From contig JAFANO010000007.1 in NCBI GenBank assembly GCA_019232645.1, forward strand, positions 1-6,539: 6,539 nt of DNA. Reading direction: 5' to 3'. The notes beneath the pieces were generated by a model. That model ran no database searches. It had not been told where the DNA came from and saw only the letters and a list, made by a program, of their open reading frames with translations. The position numbers were made by a program, and so were the translations under genes. Origin of the DNA: Planctomycetaceae bacterium (GTDB lineage Bacteria > Planctomycetota > Planctomycetia > Isosphaerales > Isosphaeraceae). Below are positions 1-5,190 of the stretch, in pieces. Numbering within the stretch: position 1 is the stretch's first letter; each line of letters begins with the position of its first letter.

Positions 1-177
1 CATCGTGGGTCCTCGTCCTTGAGATGAGGGAATGGGTCCTTTCGCGGGAACCTCCGGGGGCGAGCTCGCCGTGTCTCGATCGAATCGGCACCACCCCAGC
101 CAACTGTGACGGATCAGTGCATCCCAGAGCCGCAGGTGTTCCGTGAGGATCCAGGTCGAGTAGTAAAGATAGGCCAT
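1..177 (-). CDS. Small uncharacterised protein, N-terminal part (paralogue of the gene at 1085-1495)
   Basis: The frame is open from an ATG at 175-177 to the window edge (59 codons), so the C-terminus is missing. I do not recognise the family. The first 18 residues match the second copy at 14 positions, with a tyrosine- and tryptophan-rich start (Y-L-Y-Y-S-x-W, then E-H-L-R-L-W). After that the two proteins differ strongly, although both reach G-R-G-P-x-M at residue 54-59 without a gap. The start is chosen because A-A-G-G-G-T lies 9 bases upstream and an in-frame TGA stands further upstream with no other ATG between. The second copy has an additional ATG ten codons earlier; here that position reads ACT. 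The gene diverges from the phosphatase gene at 457. Function is unknown. Confidence 0.6.
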   Translation of the reverse strand, partial: MAYLYYSTWILTEHLRLWDALIRHSWLGWCRFDRDTASSPPEVPAKGPIPSSQGRGPTM

Positions 178-355
178 GATGTGGATACCCTTGGGAGAGC
201 GTTCAGTGCTTCTCGGTGTTGCTGGCTCGATTGAATCCAGCCACCTTTGTTCGCCTCAAACTCGTGCTCACTTCGCCTCCCCAACTGTCGGCGATGGCGC
301 CGCAACCTTGGGCGTATCGGTTCGATCTCGATCGCAGTGTGGGGGATTTCTCGAT

Positions 356-384
356 AGCGTAGACATGAGAGGCAAATCGAGCAA
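356..384 (-). promoter_or_regulatory. Candidate promoter of the left small gene
   Basis: On the minus strand TTGCTC (379-384) is followed after 17 bases by TACGCT (356-361). The equivalent place in the right copy has TTGCTC, 18 bases and TAACCT. Conservation in both copies is the main support, because the -10 hexamers are poor. If real, the transcript would carry a leader of about 170 bases before the ATG at 177. Weak prediction. Confidence 0.3.
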
Positions 385-456
385 TACGGATCTCGCCAAT
401 ACAGATTATTGGTCCCATCGAGGAGATTTCTCTGCCGATTGTTCGGAGCCGTCGTC

Positions 457-984
457 ATGGCAACCCCCCTCTTCGTCTGCTACGCGAACTGTTGTCGGTC
501 GGTGCTCGCCTCCTTCCTGTACCGCCAGCTGGACGCCGATTCCCCCGCCCTGTCCGCCGGCTTGACGGTGGGGGATTGCATCAGCGACCGGGCACTGGGG
601 ATGCTGAGACTCTGGGGCATTGAGGCGAGCGAGCACTGCCCACGCCAGTTGGATCGCGCGCTCTGCGACCGGGCCGACGCCATCTTCGTGATGGCCCCCG
701 CCCACCTTCGGCGGCTGTTGGCGGATTACGGGGCCGACCTGGCCGGCAAGACCTACCTCTTCGGCGATCCCTTCCGCCGGCCTCAGTCATTCCTCCGGGG
801 CGATTACAAGGTCCGTGACCCGTCCTTCGATGAGCGTCCGGTCGAGGAGTTGGTCTCGGAGTTCCTCTGGATGCGGGAGCGGGTGCGGCAGATCCGGCTG
901 GCGCTGCGGGGCGAGGGCGAGGCCCTCATCCCCGCGTCCGAGTATCTCCCACTGATCCAGGCGGTCGATCCCGATGATGTGTAG
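457..984 (+). CDS. Low-molecular-weight protein tyrosine phosphatase family protein
   Basis: Predicted cytoplasmic phosphatase of 175 residues, close to the usual 150-170 for the family. The P-loop C-x5-R-S lies at residues 8-15 (C-Y-A-N-C-C-R-S), with Cys8 as the expected nucleophile and Arg14 binding phosphate. Asp121-Pro122 sits where the family has its general-acid D-P. Family-typical stretches S-A-G-L (33-36), R-Q-L (63-65) and A-D-A-I-F-V-M (73-79) are also present. The P-loop differs from the common C-x-G-N-x-C-R-S in having Ala for Gly and a third cysteine (Cys12) beside Cys13. The start at 457 is preferred over an in-frame start at 409 because GGAG lies 8 bases upstream and the P-loop then falls at the usual distance from the N-terminus. 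In other bacteria such enzymes act on phosphotyrosine (often in polysaccharide export control) or phosphoarginine; the substrate here cannot be told. Confidence 0.9.
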   Translation: MATPLFVCYANCCRSVLASFLYRQLDADSPALSAGLTVGDCISDRALGMLRLWGIEASEHCPRQLDRALCDRADAIFVMAPAHLRRLLADYGADLAGKTYLFGDPFRRPQSFLRGDYKVRDPSFDERPVEELVSEFLWMRERVRQIRLALRGEGEALIPASEYLPLIQAVDPDDV

Positions 985-1029
985 ATCGGGGCGTCCCTGA
1001 ATCGTGCCCGCGGGGCTCGCCCCGGCCGA

Positions 1030-1079
1030 GCTGCTGACCGATGATCGGGTGCCTGCCCTCGAGGATCGGCGTCAGCAGC
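1030..1079. terminator. Hairpin between convergent genes, probable bidirectional terminator
   Basis: A perfect 9-bp inverted repeat, GCTGCTGAC (1030-1038) and GTCAGCAGC (1071-1079), encloses 32 bases. Inside it, CGATGATC and GATCGG allow further pairing with a bulge. It lies 45 bases after the phosphatase stop and 5 bases after the stop of the minus-strand gene ending at 1085, where a terminator serving both would be expected. There is no T-run on either side, so intrinsic termination is not certain. Confidence 0.5.
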
Positions 1080-1084
1080 CAATG

Positions 1085-1495
1085 TTACGCCACCTGGGGA
1101 CAGGTGCCCAACAGGATGTCCAGGAGGATCGCGCCTTGGTCGGCGGTGATCCGTCCCAAAGCGATCAGGTCCTTCACATCCTCGACGCAGTGATCGACCG
1201 CCTGCTGCTTGCCGGGATAGGCGGCGTGGCGGGCGATCCGCTCGGCGGATGCGACGAGCCGCTCGAAATACGAAGGTGGGGTGCGGTCCATCACGGGTCC
1301 CCGTCCGTGGAGAGGGGGATTGGATCCGCTCGCGGAATCCTCCGAGGACCGTCGTGCCGCGCCGAGATCCCATTCGGACCACCATAGACAACCGAGAAGG
1401 CGTACATCATTCCAGAGGCGCAGGTGCTCCGCGAGCATCCAGATCGAGTAGTAAAGATAGGACATGAGGCTGAGACCCTCGGGAGGTGGACCCAT
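1085..1495 (-). CDS. Small uncharacterised protein, complete copy
   Basis: Encodes 136 residues from an ATG at 1495, or 126 from an ATG at 1465. The upstream start has the stronger ribosome site (GAGAGGGA ending four bases before it); the downstream start is the one shared with the paralogue at 177, so both remain possible. I do not recognise the family. The N-terminus is aromatic-rich (Y-L-Y-Y-S-I-W-M-L-A-E-H-L-R-L-W); a low-complexity, proline- and serine-rich middle follows. The C-terminal half (from P-P-S-Y-F to the end) looks helical and ends L-G-R-I-T-A-D-Q-G-A-I-L-L-D-I-L-L-G-T, a short amphipathic pattern resembling other small C-terminal helices of unknown role. No signal peptide or clear membrane segment is seen. 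It converges on the phosphatase and lies downstream of the cyclase gene, 295 bases away. Confidence 0.6.
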   Translation of the reverse strand: MGPPPEGLSLMSYLYYSIWMLAEHLRLWNDVRLLGCLWWSEWDLGAARRSSEDSASGSNPPLHGRGPVMDRTPPSYFERLVASAERIARHAAYPGKQQAVDHCVEDVKDLIALGRITADQGAILLDILLGTCPQVA

Positions 1496-1720
1496 GCTTC
1501 CCTCTCTTGTCTATCCTGAAGTATCCAATTTCTATCGGTTTCGAACCTGCGCGTGCATCACCTCCACGGTGGTCCGTGGTGGGATTGCACCCTGGGGCGC
1601 GCGGGTTCGATCTCGATCGCGGTACAACGGGTTGATGAATTAGGTTAGACATGGGGAGGCGGCTCGAGCAATACGTTTCCGCCAATACAGAATATTTTCC
1701 ACGGAGGAATCCTCTCATTG
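1289..1720. repeat. Right copy of the diverged direct duplication
   Basis: Counterpart of 1-440. Shared elements in order are the region encoding the small gene's first 18 codons (54 bases, 6 differences), the 17-base run GGTTCGATCTCGATCGC, the CATG-containing stretch near 1650, two CAATAC sites (1669-1674, 1683-1688) and a small palindrome at 1704-1714. Detectable similarity fades near 1720. In this copy the element is followed by the 3' end of the cyclase gene rather than by a phosphatase gene. Confidence 0.75.
1642..1671 (-). promoter_or_regulatory. Candidate promoter of the complete small gene
   Basis: On the minus strand TTGCTC (1666-1671) precedes TAACCT (1642-1647) by 18 bases, at the position equivalent to the candidate in the left copy. 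The hexamers fit sigma-70 consensus only moderately. The predicted leader to the ATG at 1495 is about 140 bases. Support comes mainly from conservation between the copies. Confidence 0.3.
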
Positions 1721-1761
1721 CCGGGCCCCAGCGATGGGTTTGAGGCCCGTCGATCGCCTTC

Positions 1762-1785
1762 GCTCTCCAGGCATCGCCAGAGAGC
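1762..1785 (-). terminator. Candidate terminator of the cyclase gene
   Basis: GCTCTC (1762-1767) and GAGAGC (1780-1785) form a 6-bp stem, with inner GGC/GCC pairing, five bases past the cyclase stop codon. No T-run follows on the minus strand, so this is a modest candidate. Confidence 0.35.
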
Positions 1786-1790
1786 CTCGA

Positions 1791-2552
1791 TCAATCCGGC
1801 AGGATCGCCACGGCCCGTGTCGGCCCGGCGCTGCCGCCTCGGACCTTCAGAGGGAAGCAGGCCACCTTGAATCCGAAGGGAGGCAGCGCCCCCAGGTTCA
1901 CCAGCCGCTCGATCTGCGAATACGGCAGGTCGCACTGGTGGGCCGCCCAGAACACTCCCGGCTGCTGGCGGGCCAGCGCCTCCCCGGCCTGGCGGTCCAG
2001 CGGCCCGTCCCAGCCCCAGGCGTCGATCCCCATGACCCGCACGCCCCGCTCGTACAGCCACCGTGTCGCCCCGGGCGTGACCGCGCAGCCCCGCAGCTTG
2101 TAGTCCGGCTGGCCGTAGTAGGCGTCCCGGCCGGTCCGAACCAGCACGATGTCCAGCGGCTTGAGCGCGTAGCCGATGACCGCCAGGGCGGCCTCCACGT
2201 CGCCGACCTCGACCCGCTCGCCGTCGGCCTTGTGGGTCATGGCCAGGACCACGCCGTCGGAGAAGAACCACTCCAGGGGTAACTCGTCGATCGCGGCGGC
2301 CCGCTGGCCCTGGATCGTGCTGTTGTAGTGCCACGGGGCATCGACGTGGGTGACGCCGTGGGTGCCCAGCTTCGTGAACTCCTCGACCGCCCAGCCCTCG
2401 CCGCCGCGGAGCAGGTGCGGCGGGACGTGCAGCATAGCCTGGACCTGGGCGGCACCCTCGGCGTGGGAGGTGTATCGGATCTCGACGTGCTCGAAGGGGG
2501 CGGCGCCGGACGGACTGGGGGCGATCGGGGCCGACAGGTCGATGATCCGCAT
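1791..2552 (-). CDS. Cyclase family protein (kynurenine formamidase-like metal-dependent hydrolase)
   Basis: Encodes 253 residues, the usual size for the cyclase/KynB-like family of metal-dependent hydrolases that open amide or ester bonds. The N-terminus M-R-I-I-D-L-S-A-P-I is typical. The metal site is at residues 65-75: H65-G-V-T-H69-V-D71-A-P-W-H75, corresponding to the family H-x-G-T-H-x-D-x-P-x-H with Val replacing the Gly. Later family signatures are G-I-D-A-W-G-W-D (175-182), H205, E215 within Q-I-E-R-L-V-N-L, and F-P-L-K-V-R-G-G (233-240) leading to R-A-V-A-I-L near the end. The ATG at 2552 is chosen over a GTG at 2594 because GGAG lies exactly 8 bases upstream and family members start there. 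It is a single-gene unit. The substrate cannot be told: no tryptophan-pathway gene is nearby, so kynurenine formamidase proper is not supported. Confidence 0.9.
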   Translation of the reverse strand: MRIIDLSAPIAPSPSGAAPFEHVEIRYTSHAEGAAQVQAMLHVPPHLLRGGEGWAVEEFTKLGTHGVTHVDAPWHYNSTIQGQRAAAIDELPLEWFFSDGVVLAMTHKADGERVEVGDVEAALAVIGYALKPLDIVLVRTGRDAYYGQPDYKLRGCAVTPGATRWLYERGVRVMGIDAWGWDGPLDRQAGEALARQQPGVFWAAHQCDLPYSQIERLVNLGALPPFGFKVACFPLKVRGGSAGPTRAVAILPD

Positions 2553-2874
2553 GCCGCTGGCTCCGTCTTCTGATGTTTGAGGCGCAGGTCGCACCCGTGT
2601 CCCACTGAATCATCGTTGATCGCCGGAGCGTGGTTCCGGAAAATGGTTGGCGTTCAAAACGGACACGGACAAGACCGGCCTGGAAGGGACGACGATCACC
2701 TAGCTCAAGGATCCGCTCGACGGCCGCGAGCGACAGCCGATGCCCGCCGGCGTCCAGTTCTCCACGGCCGGTGACTCGTGTGCGCAATGCCCGGGAGCCC
2801 CGGCCCGATCGCGACGCCCTGTCGAAGGGGCGCGCGGGGGTCATTCCGAATGACGATGGGACAAGCGTCGGAAT
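2553..2874. other. Region without a recognisable gene
   Basis: No intact gene is seen in these 322 bases. A short plus-strand stretch (about 2629-2775) has a GC-rich third-position pattern like real genes, but carries an in-frame TAG at 2701-2703 and resembles no family I know. It may be a remnant. The minus-strand frame that is open through this stretch continues the remnant at 2875-3114 but loses family resemblance here. Confidence 0.4.
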
Positions 2875-3114
2875 CCGTCCGCGTCGGGTGGCTTGCGCGC
2901 ATGCGTCGACCGGGCACTGCGACGCGGGGCTCCTGGGTCGGCAGGAGTCGTTCCCGTCGCGGAGTCGGGCCCCGACGAGGACGGTTGCCCCGCCGGGCAG
3001 GGCGACGATCTCGGCGCGCAGGCCGTGCTTCAGGGCGTCGAGCCGGGACTCGGGCCCGGGGTGCCTGGCGTTGCTGCGAGGGATCGCGCAGCGAGCTTCA
3101 GGAGTCAGTGTCAT
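2875..3114 (-). pseudogene. N-terminal remnant of a D-A-L-K-H-G-L-R-A-E family protein
   Basis: From an ATG at 3114 about 80 codons resemble an uncharacterised protein family, common in planctomycetes in my experience, whose N-terminus carries R-x-N-A-x-x-S-T-G-P-R-T-x-x-G-K-x-x-S-x-N-A-L-K-H-G-L. Here S-N-A-R-H-P-G-P-E-S-R-L leads straight to D-A-L-K-H-G-L-R-A-E (26-35), so the middle of that signature seems shortened. Later R-L-R-D-G-N-D-S-C-R-P-R-S-P-A-S-Q and V-D-A-C-A-Q-A-T (residues 51-76) match a second conserved stretch. After residue 80 similarity stops, although the frame stays open, running out of frame into the cyclase gene to 1645. That long open stretch is best explained by high GC. 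Family members are usually much longer, so I read this as a truncated, decaying copy. GAGG lies 8 bases before the ATG, so expression is not excluded. Confidence 0.6.
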
Positions 3115-3252
3115 CGCGGAGGCCTCGACCGAGGTTTCGCATGCTGGTCGCTCTATTTCATAATCATCGGCACTTTCCGCGCCATTGTTCTGCCAATCCG
3201 GTCGGCGGTGCTGGATCAGTCGGGGATCGTGCCCGGGGCTCGGCGCCGCGCG

Positions 3253-3611
3253 TCACTTGGCAGAGGCGTTGGTGGCGGCGACCGCGGCGGGCGTGAGCTT
3301 CCGGATCGCGAGATTGCGAAGCGCGTCGCCGGTCTCCCAGGTGGCGAAGCCCAGCGGCTGGTTGCCGCGGGTCTCGATCCGGGTGCCGACGGGGAACGTC
3401 GCCGCGGCGAATGAAGTCGCCGCCGTCGCGCCACAAGGTCTCGTCGTTCAGCTCGTCATCGACCGCGGGCAGGTCCGTCCGCGTGCGGGTGATGCCTGTC
3501 CTCGGCCGGTCGGCGGCCAGGACGAGGATCCCGCCCTCGACCTGGACCGCCCTCGTCCTGAAGAAGTCGGTCCCCTTCCAGCCGTCGCGGCCCCTGCCAT
3601 CGTATGAGGAC
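3253..3611 (-). pseudogene. Broken DUF1080 (3-keto-disaccharide hydrolase-like) domain gene
   Basis: Two pieces of one domain lie in two frames. The first (about 3611-3405) reads Y-D-G-R-G-R-D-G-W-K-G-T-D-F-F, then V-E-G-G-I-L-V-L, T-G-I-T-R-T-R-T-D-L-P and W-R-D-G-G-D-F, all family landmarks in order. The second, in another frame and ending at the TGA at 3253-3255, reads T-F-P-V-G, then T-R-I-E-T-R-G-N-Q-P-L-G-F-A-T-W-E-T-G-D-A-L-R-N-L-A-I-R-K-L. A +1 shift between D-F and T-F-P-V-G (near 3405) separates the frames. The stretch normally lying between F-P-V-G and the C-terminal strand, roughly 80-95 residues by my recollection of the family, is gone. No signal peptide or clear start is visible at the 5' side. 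Family members are secreted or periplasmic carbohydrate-binding or hydrolytic proteins, abundant in planctomycetes. This copy should be non-functional. Confidence 0.8.
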
Positions 3612-3745
3612 GAGGGCCTCGGGCGTACCGGCCGCCTCCTCCTCGCCGGCCCGCCGGCCCTTGTGGTACAAAGGGAGGTGCGGTCTGGAGCAGTTATCCC
3701 TCGTCATTCTTCGCAGTTGCGCCAACAGGAGCCAAATGAACACTA

Positions 3746-3790
3746 CGGGACAGTGTCAAGTTGCCGCCGGATCAATTTGGGACGGTCCCG
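3746..3790. repeat. Imperfect inverted repeat (about 17-bp arms)
   Basis: CGGGAC (3746-3751) pairs with GTCCCG (3785-3790), and CAAGTT (3757-3762) with AATTTG (3774-3779). Five partly mismatched positions lie between the two stems, and the loop is 11 bases. The inner blocks GACAGTGTC and GGGACGGTCCC are each nearly palindromic. It lies 26 bases past the glycosyltransferase stop. It could be that gene's terminator, though without a T-run, or the ends of a lost mobile element. Confidence 0.45.
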
Positions 3791-3815
3791 CCGAGGGGTG
3801 AGGGCCGACGCCGGC

Positions 3816-4964
3816 TCACCGCGGGCCCGCGGCCAGGGCGCGTTGGTAGACGTCGAGGTAGCGGTCGATGTTGCGGTCCATGCCGAAGAGCTCGTGGGCG
3901 ACGGGGCGGGCCGCGGCGCCGAGGCGGGCGGCCAGGGCGGGGTCGCGCAGGACGTCGAGGATGCCCTCGGCCAGGGGCTCGGGCGCGACGGCCGTCAGGC
4001 GACCGGCGCCCGTCGCGCCCAGGATCGTGGTGTAGTCGCCGAAGTCGGTCGCCACGATCGGGCGGCCCGAGGCCAGGTAGACGGCGATCTTGCTCTGGAC
4101 CGAGTAGTTCTCGCGGCAGGCCAGGCGGGGGTGGACCAGGACATCGGCGCGGCGGGTCAGCGCCACGACCTGCTCGGGGGTCCGGCCCGTCAGCACGATC
4201 AGGCGGTCGCCGACCCGGCCGAGCCGCGCCCGGTAGCGCTCGCCGGCCTCGGCGGGGCCGCCCACCAGGACGCAGCGCGCCTCGGGCTCGGCTTCGAACA
4301 CGCGGGGCAGCGCCTCGATCAGGATCGGCACGCCCTGGTTCGGGTGGACGATGTTGCCGACGTACATGACGACCTTGTGCCCGGGCCCGACCCCCGGGAT
4401 CGCCGCGGGCGCGGAGGGACGGTCATACTCGCCCAGGTCGATCCCCGGGTAGATCACGCTCACCCGGTCGGCCGGGACCTCCTTCTCCTCGACGACGACC
4501 CGCTTGACCGGCTCGCCCAGGACGATCACCGCCGCCGCGTGCCGGCAGACCCGGCGCTCGACCCAGACCTGGAGCTGGAAGGCCGGCCCTCGGCCCAACC
4601 GGTCGCGCTCCACCTCGTCGCCCAGGAGCGAGTGGATCTCGTAGACCATCGGCCAGTTGTACCGACGGCAGGCGAAATAGCCGCGGGTCGCGCCGCCGTA
4701 GTGCTGGGCGTGCACCAGGTCGAAGGGATATTCGCGGGCGATCCGCGCCAGGCCGGTCATCCAGGCGGCGGGCGGCAGCGTGAACGACGGGGTCTCCTCG
4801 AAGACACCCCGCTCGGGGGACCCGACGGGCGGCCGTGCCCGGAGGTGCGCCAGCACCACCTCCACCCCGCGCGCCTTCAGCGCCCGGAGGATCTTGATCG
4901 GCAGCATCGCCGTGCCGTCGTAATCGCCGGGGATCGGAAAGGATGTGATCATCAAAATGCGCAT
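3816..4964 (-). CDS. GT4-type glycosyltransferase (GT-B fold)
   Basis: Encodes 382 residues, normal for a retaining GT4-family enzyme that moves a sugar from a nucleotide donor to an acceptor at the inner membrane face. The N-terminal domain begins M-R-I-L-M-I-T-S-F-P, followed by a G-D-Y-D-G-T loop (13-18) and F-D-L-V-H-A-Q-H (81-88). The C-terminal donor domain has V-I-Y-P-G-I-D (170-176), V-M-Y-V-G-N (199-204), C-V-L-V-G-G (231-236) and Y-L-A-S-G-R-P-I-V-A-T-D (296-307). The usual Glu before that last motif (L-E-Y-M/L) is Val295 here, so the E-x7-E donor motif is incomplete. The ATG at 4964 is chosen over one ten codons upstream because GGAG lies 8 bases before it. A TACTAT (5000-5005) could be its -10 box, without a good -35. 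It diverges from the lipid kinase gene; donor and acceptor are unknown. Confidence 0.92.
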   Translation of the reverse strand: MRILMITSFPIPGDYDGTAMLPIKILRALKARGVEVVLAHLRARPPVGSPERGVFEETPSFTLPPAAWMTGLARIAREYPFDLVHAQHYGGATRGYFACRRYNWPMVYEIHSLLGDEVERDRLGRGPAFQLQVWVERRVCRHAAAVIVLGEPVKRVVVEEKEVPADRVSVIYPGIDLGEYDRPSAPAAIPGVGPGHKVVMYVGNIVHPNQGVPILIEALPRVFEAEPEARCVLVGGPAEAGERYRARLGRVGDRLIVLTGRTPEQVVALTRRADVLVHPRLACRENYSVQSKIAVYLASGRPIVATDFGDYTTILGATGAGRLTAVAPEPLAEGILDVLRDPALAARLGAAARPVAHELFGMDRNIDRYLDVYQRALAAGPR

Positions 4965-5110
4965 CGTGGCGGCTCCATGCCAAGTTCGGGTCAATCAGGA
5001 TAGTAACCCCGGCTTCCCTCGAGAACCCCAAACCGGAGGAGTCGCCGAACAATTTCCTACCCCTCCCAAAGTGATAAGGATCAAGAGCCCTGCCGATTTC
5101 CCCGTTCGCG

Positions 5111-5139
5111 TTGACCTCGACCGGTGGTGGTGATAGCAT
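5111..5139 (+). promoter_or_regulatory. Sigma-70-like promoter of the lipid kinase gene
   Basis: TTGACC (5111-5116) and TAGCAT (5134-5139) are separated by exactly 17 bases, and TGA directly before the -10 hexamer gives an extended -10. Transcription would begin near 5146, leaving a leader of about 45 bases before the ATG at 5191. It lies in the 226-base divergent region shared with the glycosyltransferase gene. Confidence 0.6.
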
Positions 5140-5190
5140 GCAAGTTCCTCCCTCGCGACTCTCCATTTCCATTCTGGGGTGTGCGGACGG

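Larger units (their letters stand above)
1..440. repeat. Left copy of a diverged direct duplication (small gene 5' part plus upstream DNA)
   Basis: This block matches 1289-1720 in the same orientation and order, at an offset of 1285-1288 bases. The clearest shared runs are an 18-base run at 156-173 (1444-1461 in the other copy), a 17-base run at 319-335 (1604-1620), and a patchier stretch from about 362 to 440. The part between about 190 and 310 is much more diverged, but its length is kept. The left edge lies outside the window, so the unit may be longer. No transposase and no clear terminal inverted repeats or target duplications were seen. Confidence 0.75.

Noticed and set aside
319..335. 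Repeated GATC/CGATCG-rich run as a possible restriction or replication signal
   Set aside because: It occurs once per duplicated unit and is fully explained by the duplication. There are no clustered boxes as in an origin.
396..412. CCAAT...ATTGG inverted repeat
   Set aside because: It is present only in the left copy. The right copy has lost the second arm, so conservation does not support it.
1734..2282. Plus-strand open frame whose ATG roughly matches the phosphatase start in the right copy of the duplication
   Set aside because: Its product shows no phosphatase motif and is antisense to the cyclase gene. The apparent match of the two ATG positions relies on a weak, gapped alignment.
2629..2775. 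Plus-strand stretch with gene-like third positions
   Set aside because: It has an in-frame TAG at 2701-2703, no recognisable family and no start or ribosome site. At most it is a remnant, so it was not called as a gene.
1645..2874. Long minus-strand open frame continuing from 3114 across the cyclase gene
   Set aside because: It overlaps the cyclase gene on the same strand in another frame, turns arginine/proline-rich and loses family resemblance after about residue 80. High GC keeps such frames open.
3819..3832. Perfect 14-base palindrome CCGCGGGCCCGCGG at the end of the glycosyltransferase gene
   Set aside because: It is explained by the last codons (Gly-Pro-Arg) in GC-rich usage and has no loop to form a hairpin. 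Nothing else points to a function.
3411..5003. 530-codon plus-strand open frame
   Set aside because: It is antisense to the glycosyltransferase, has an aspartate/arginine-rich composition typical of shadow frames, and shows no motif.
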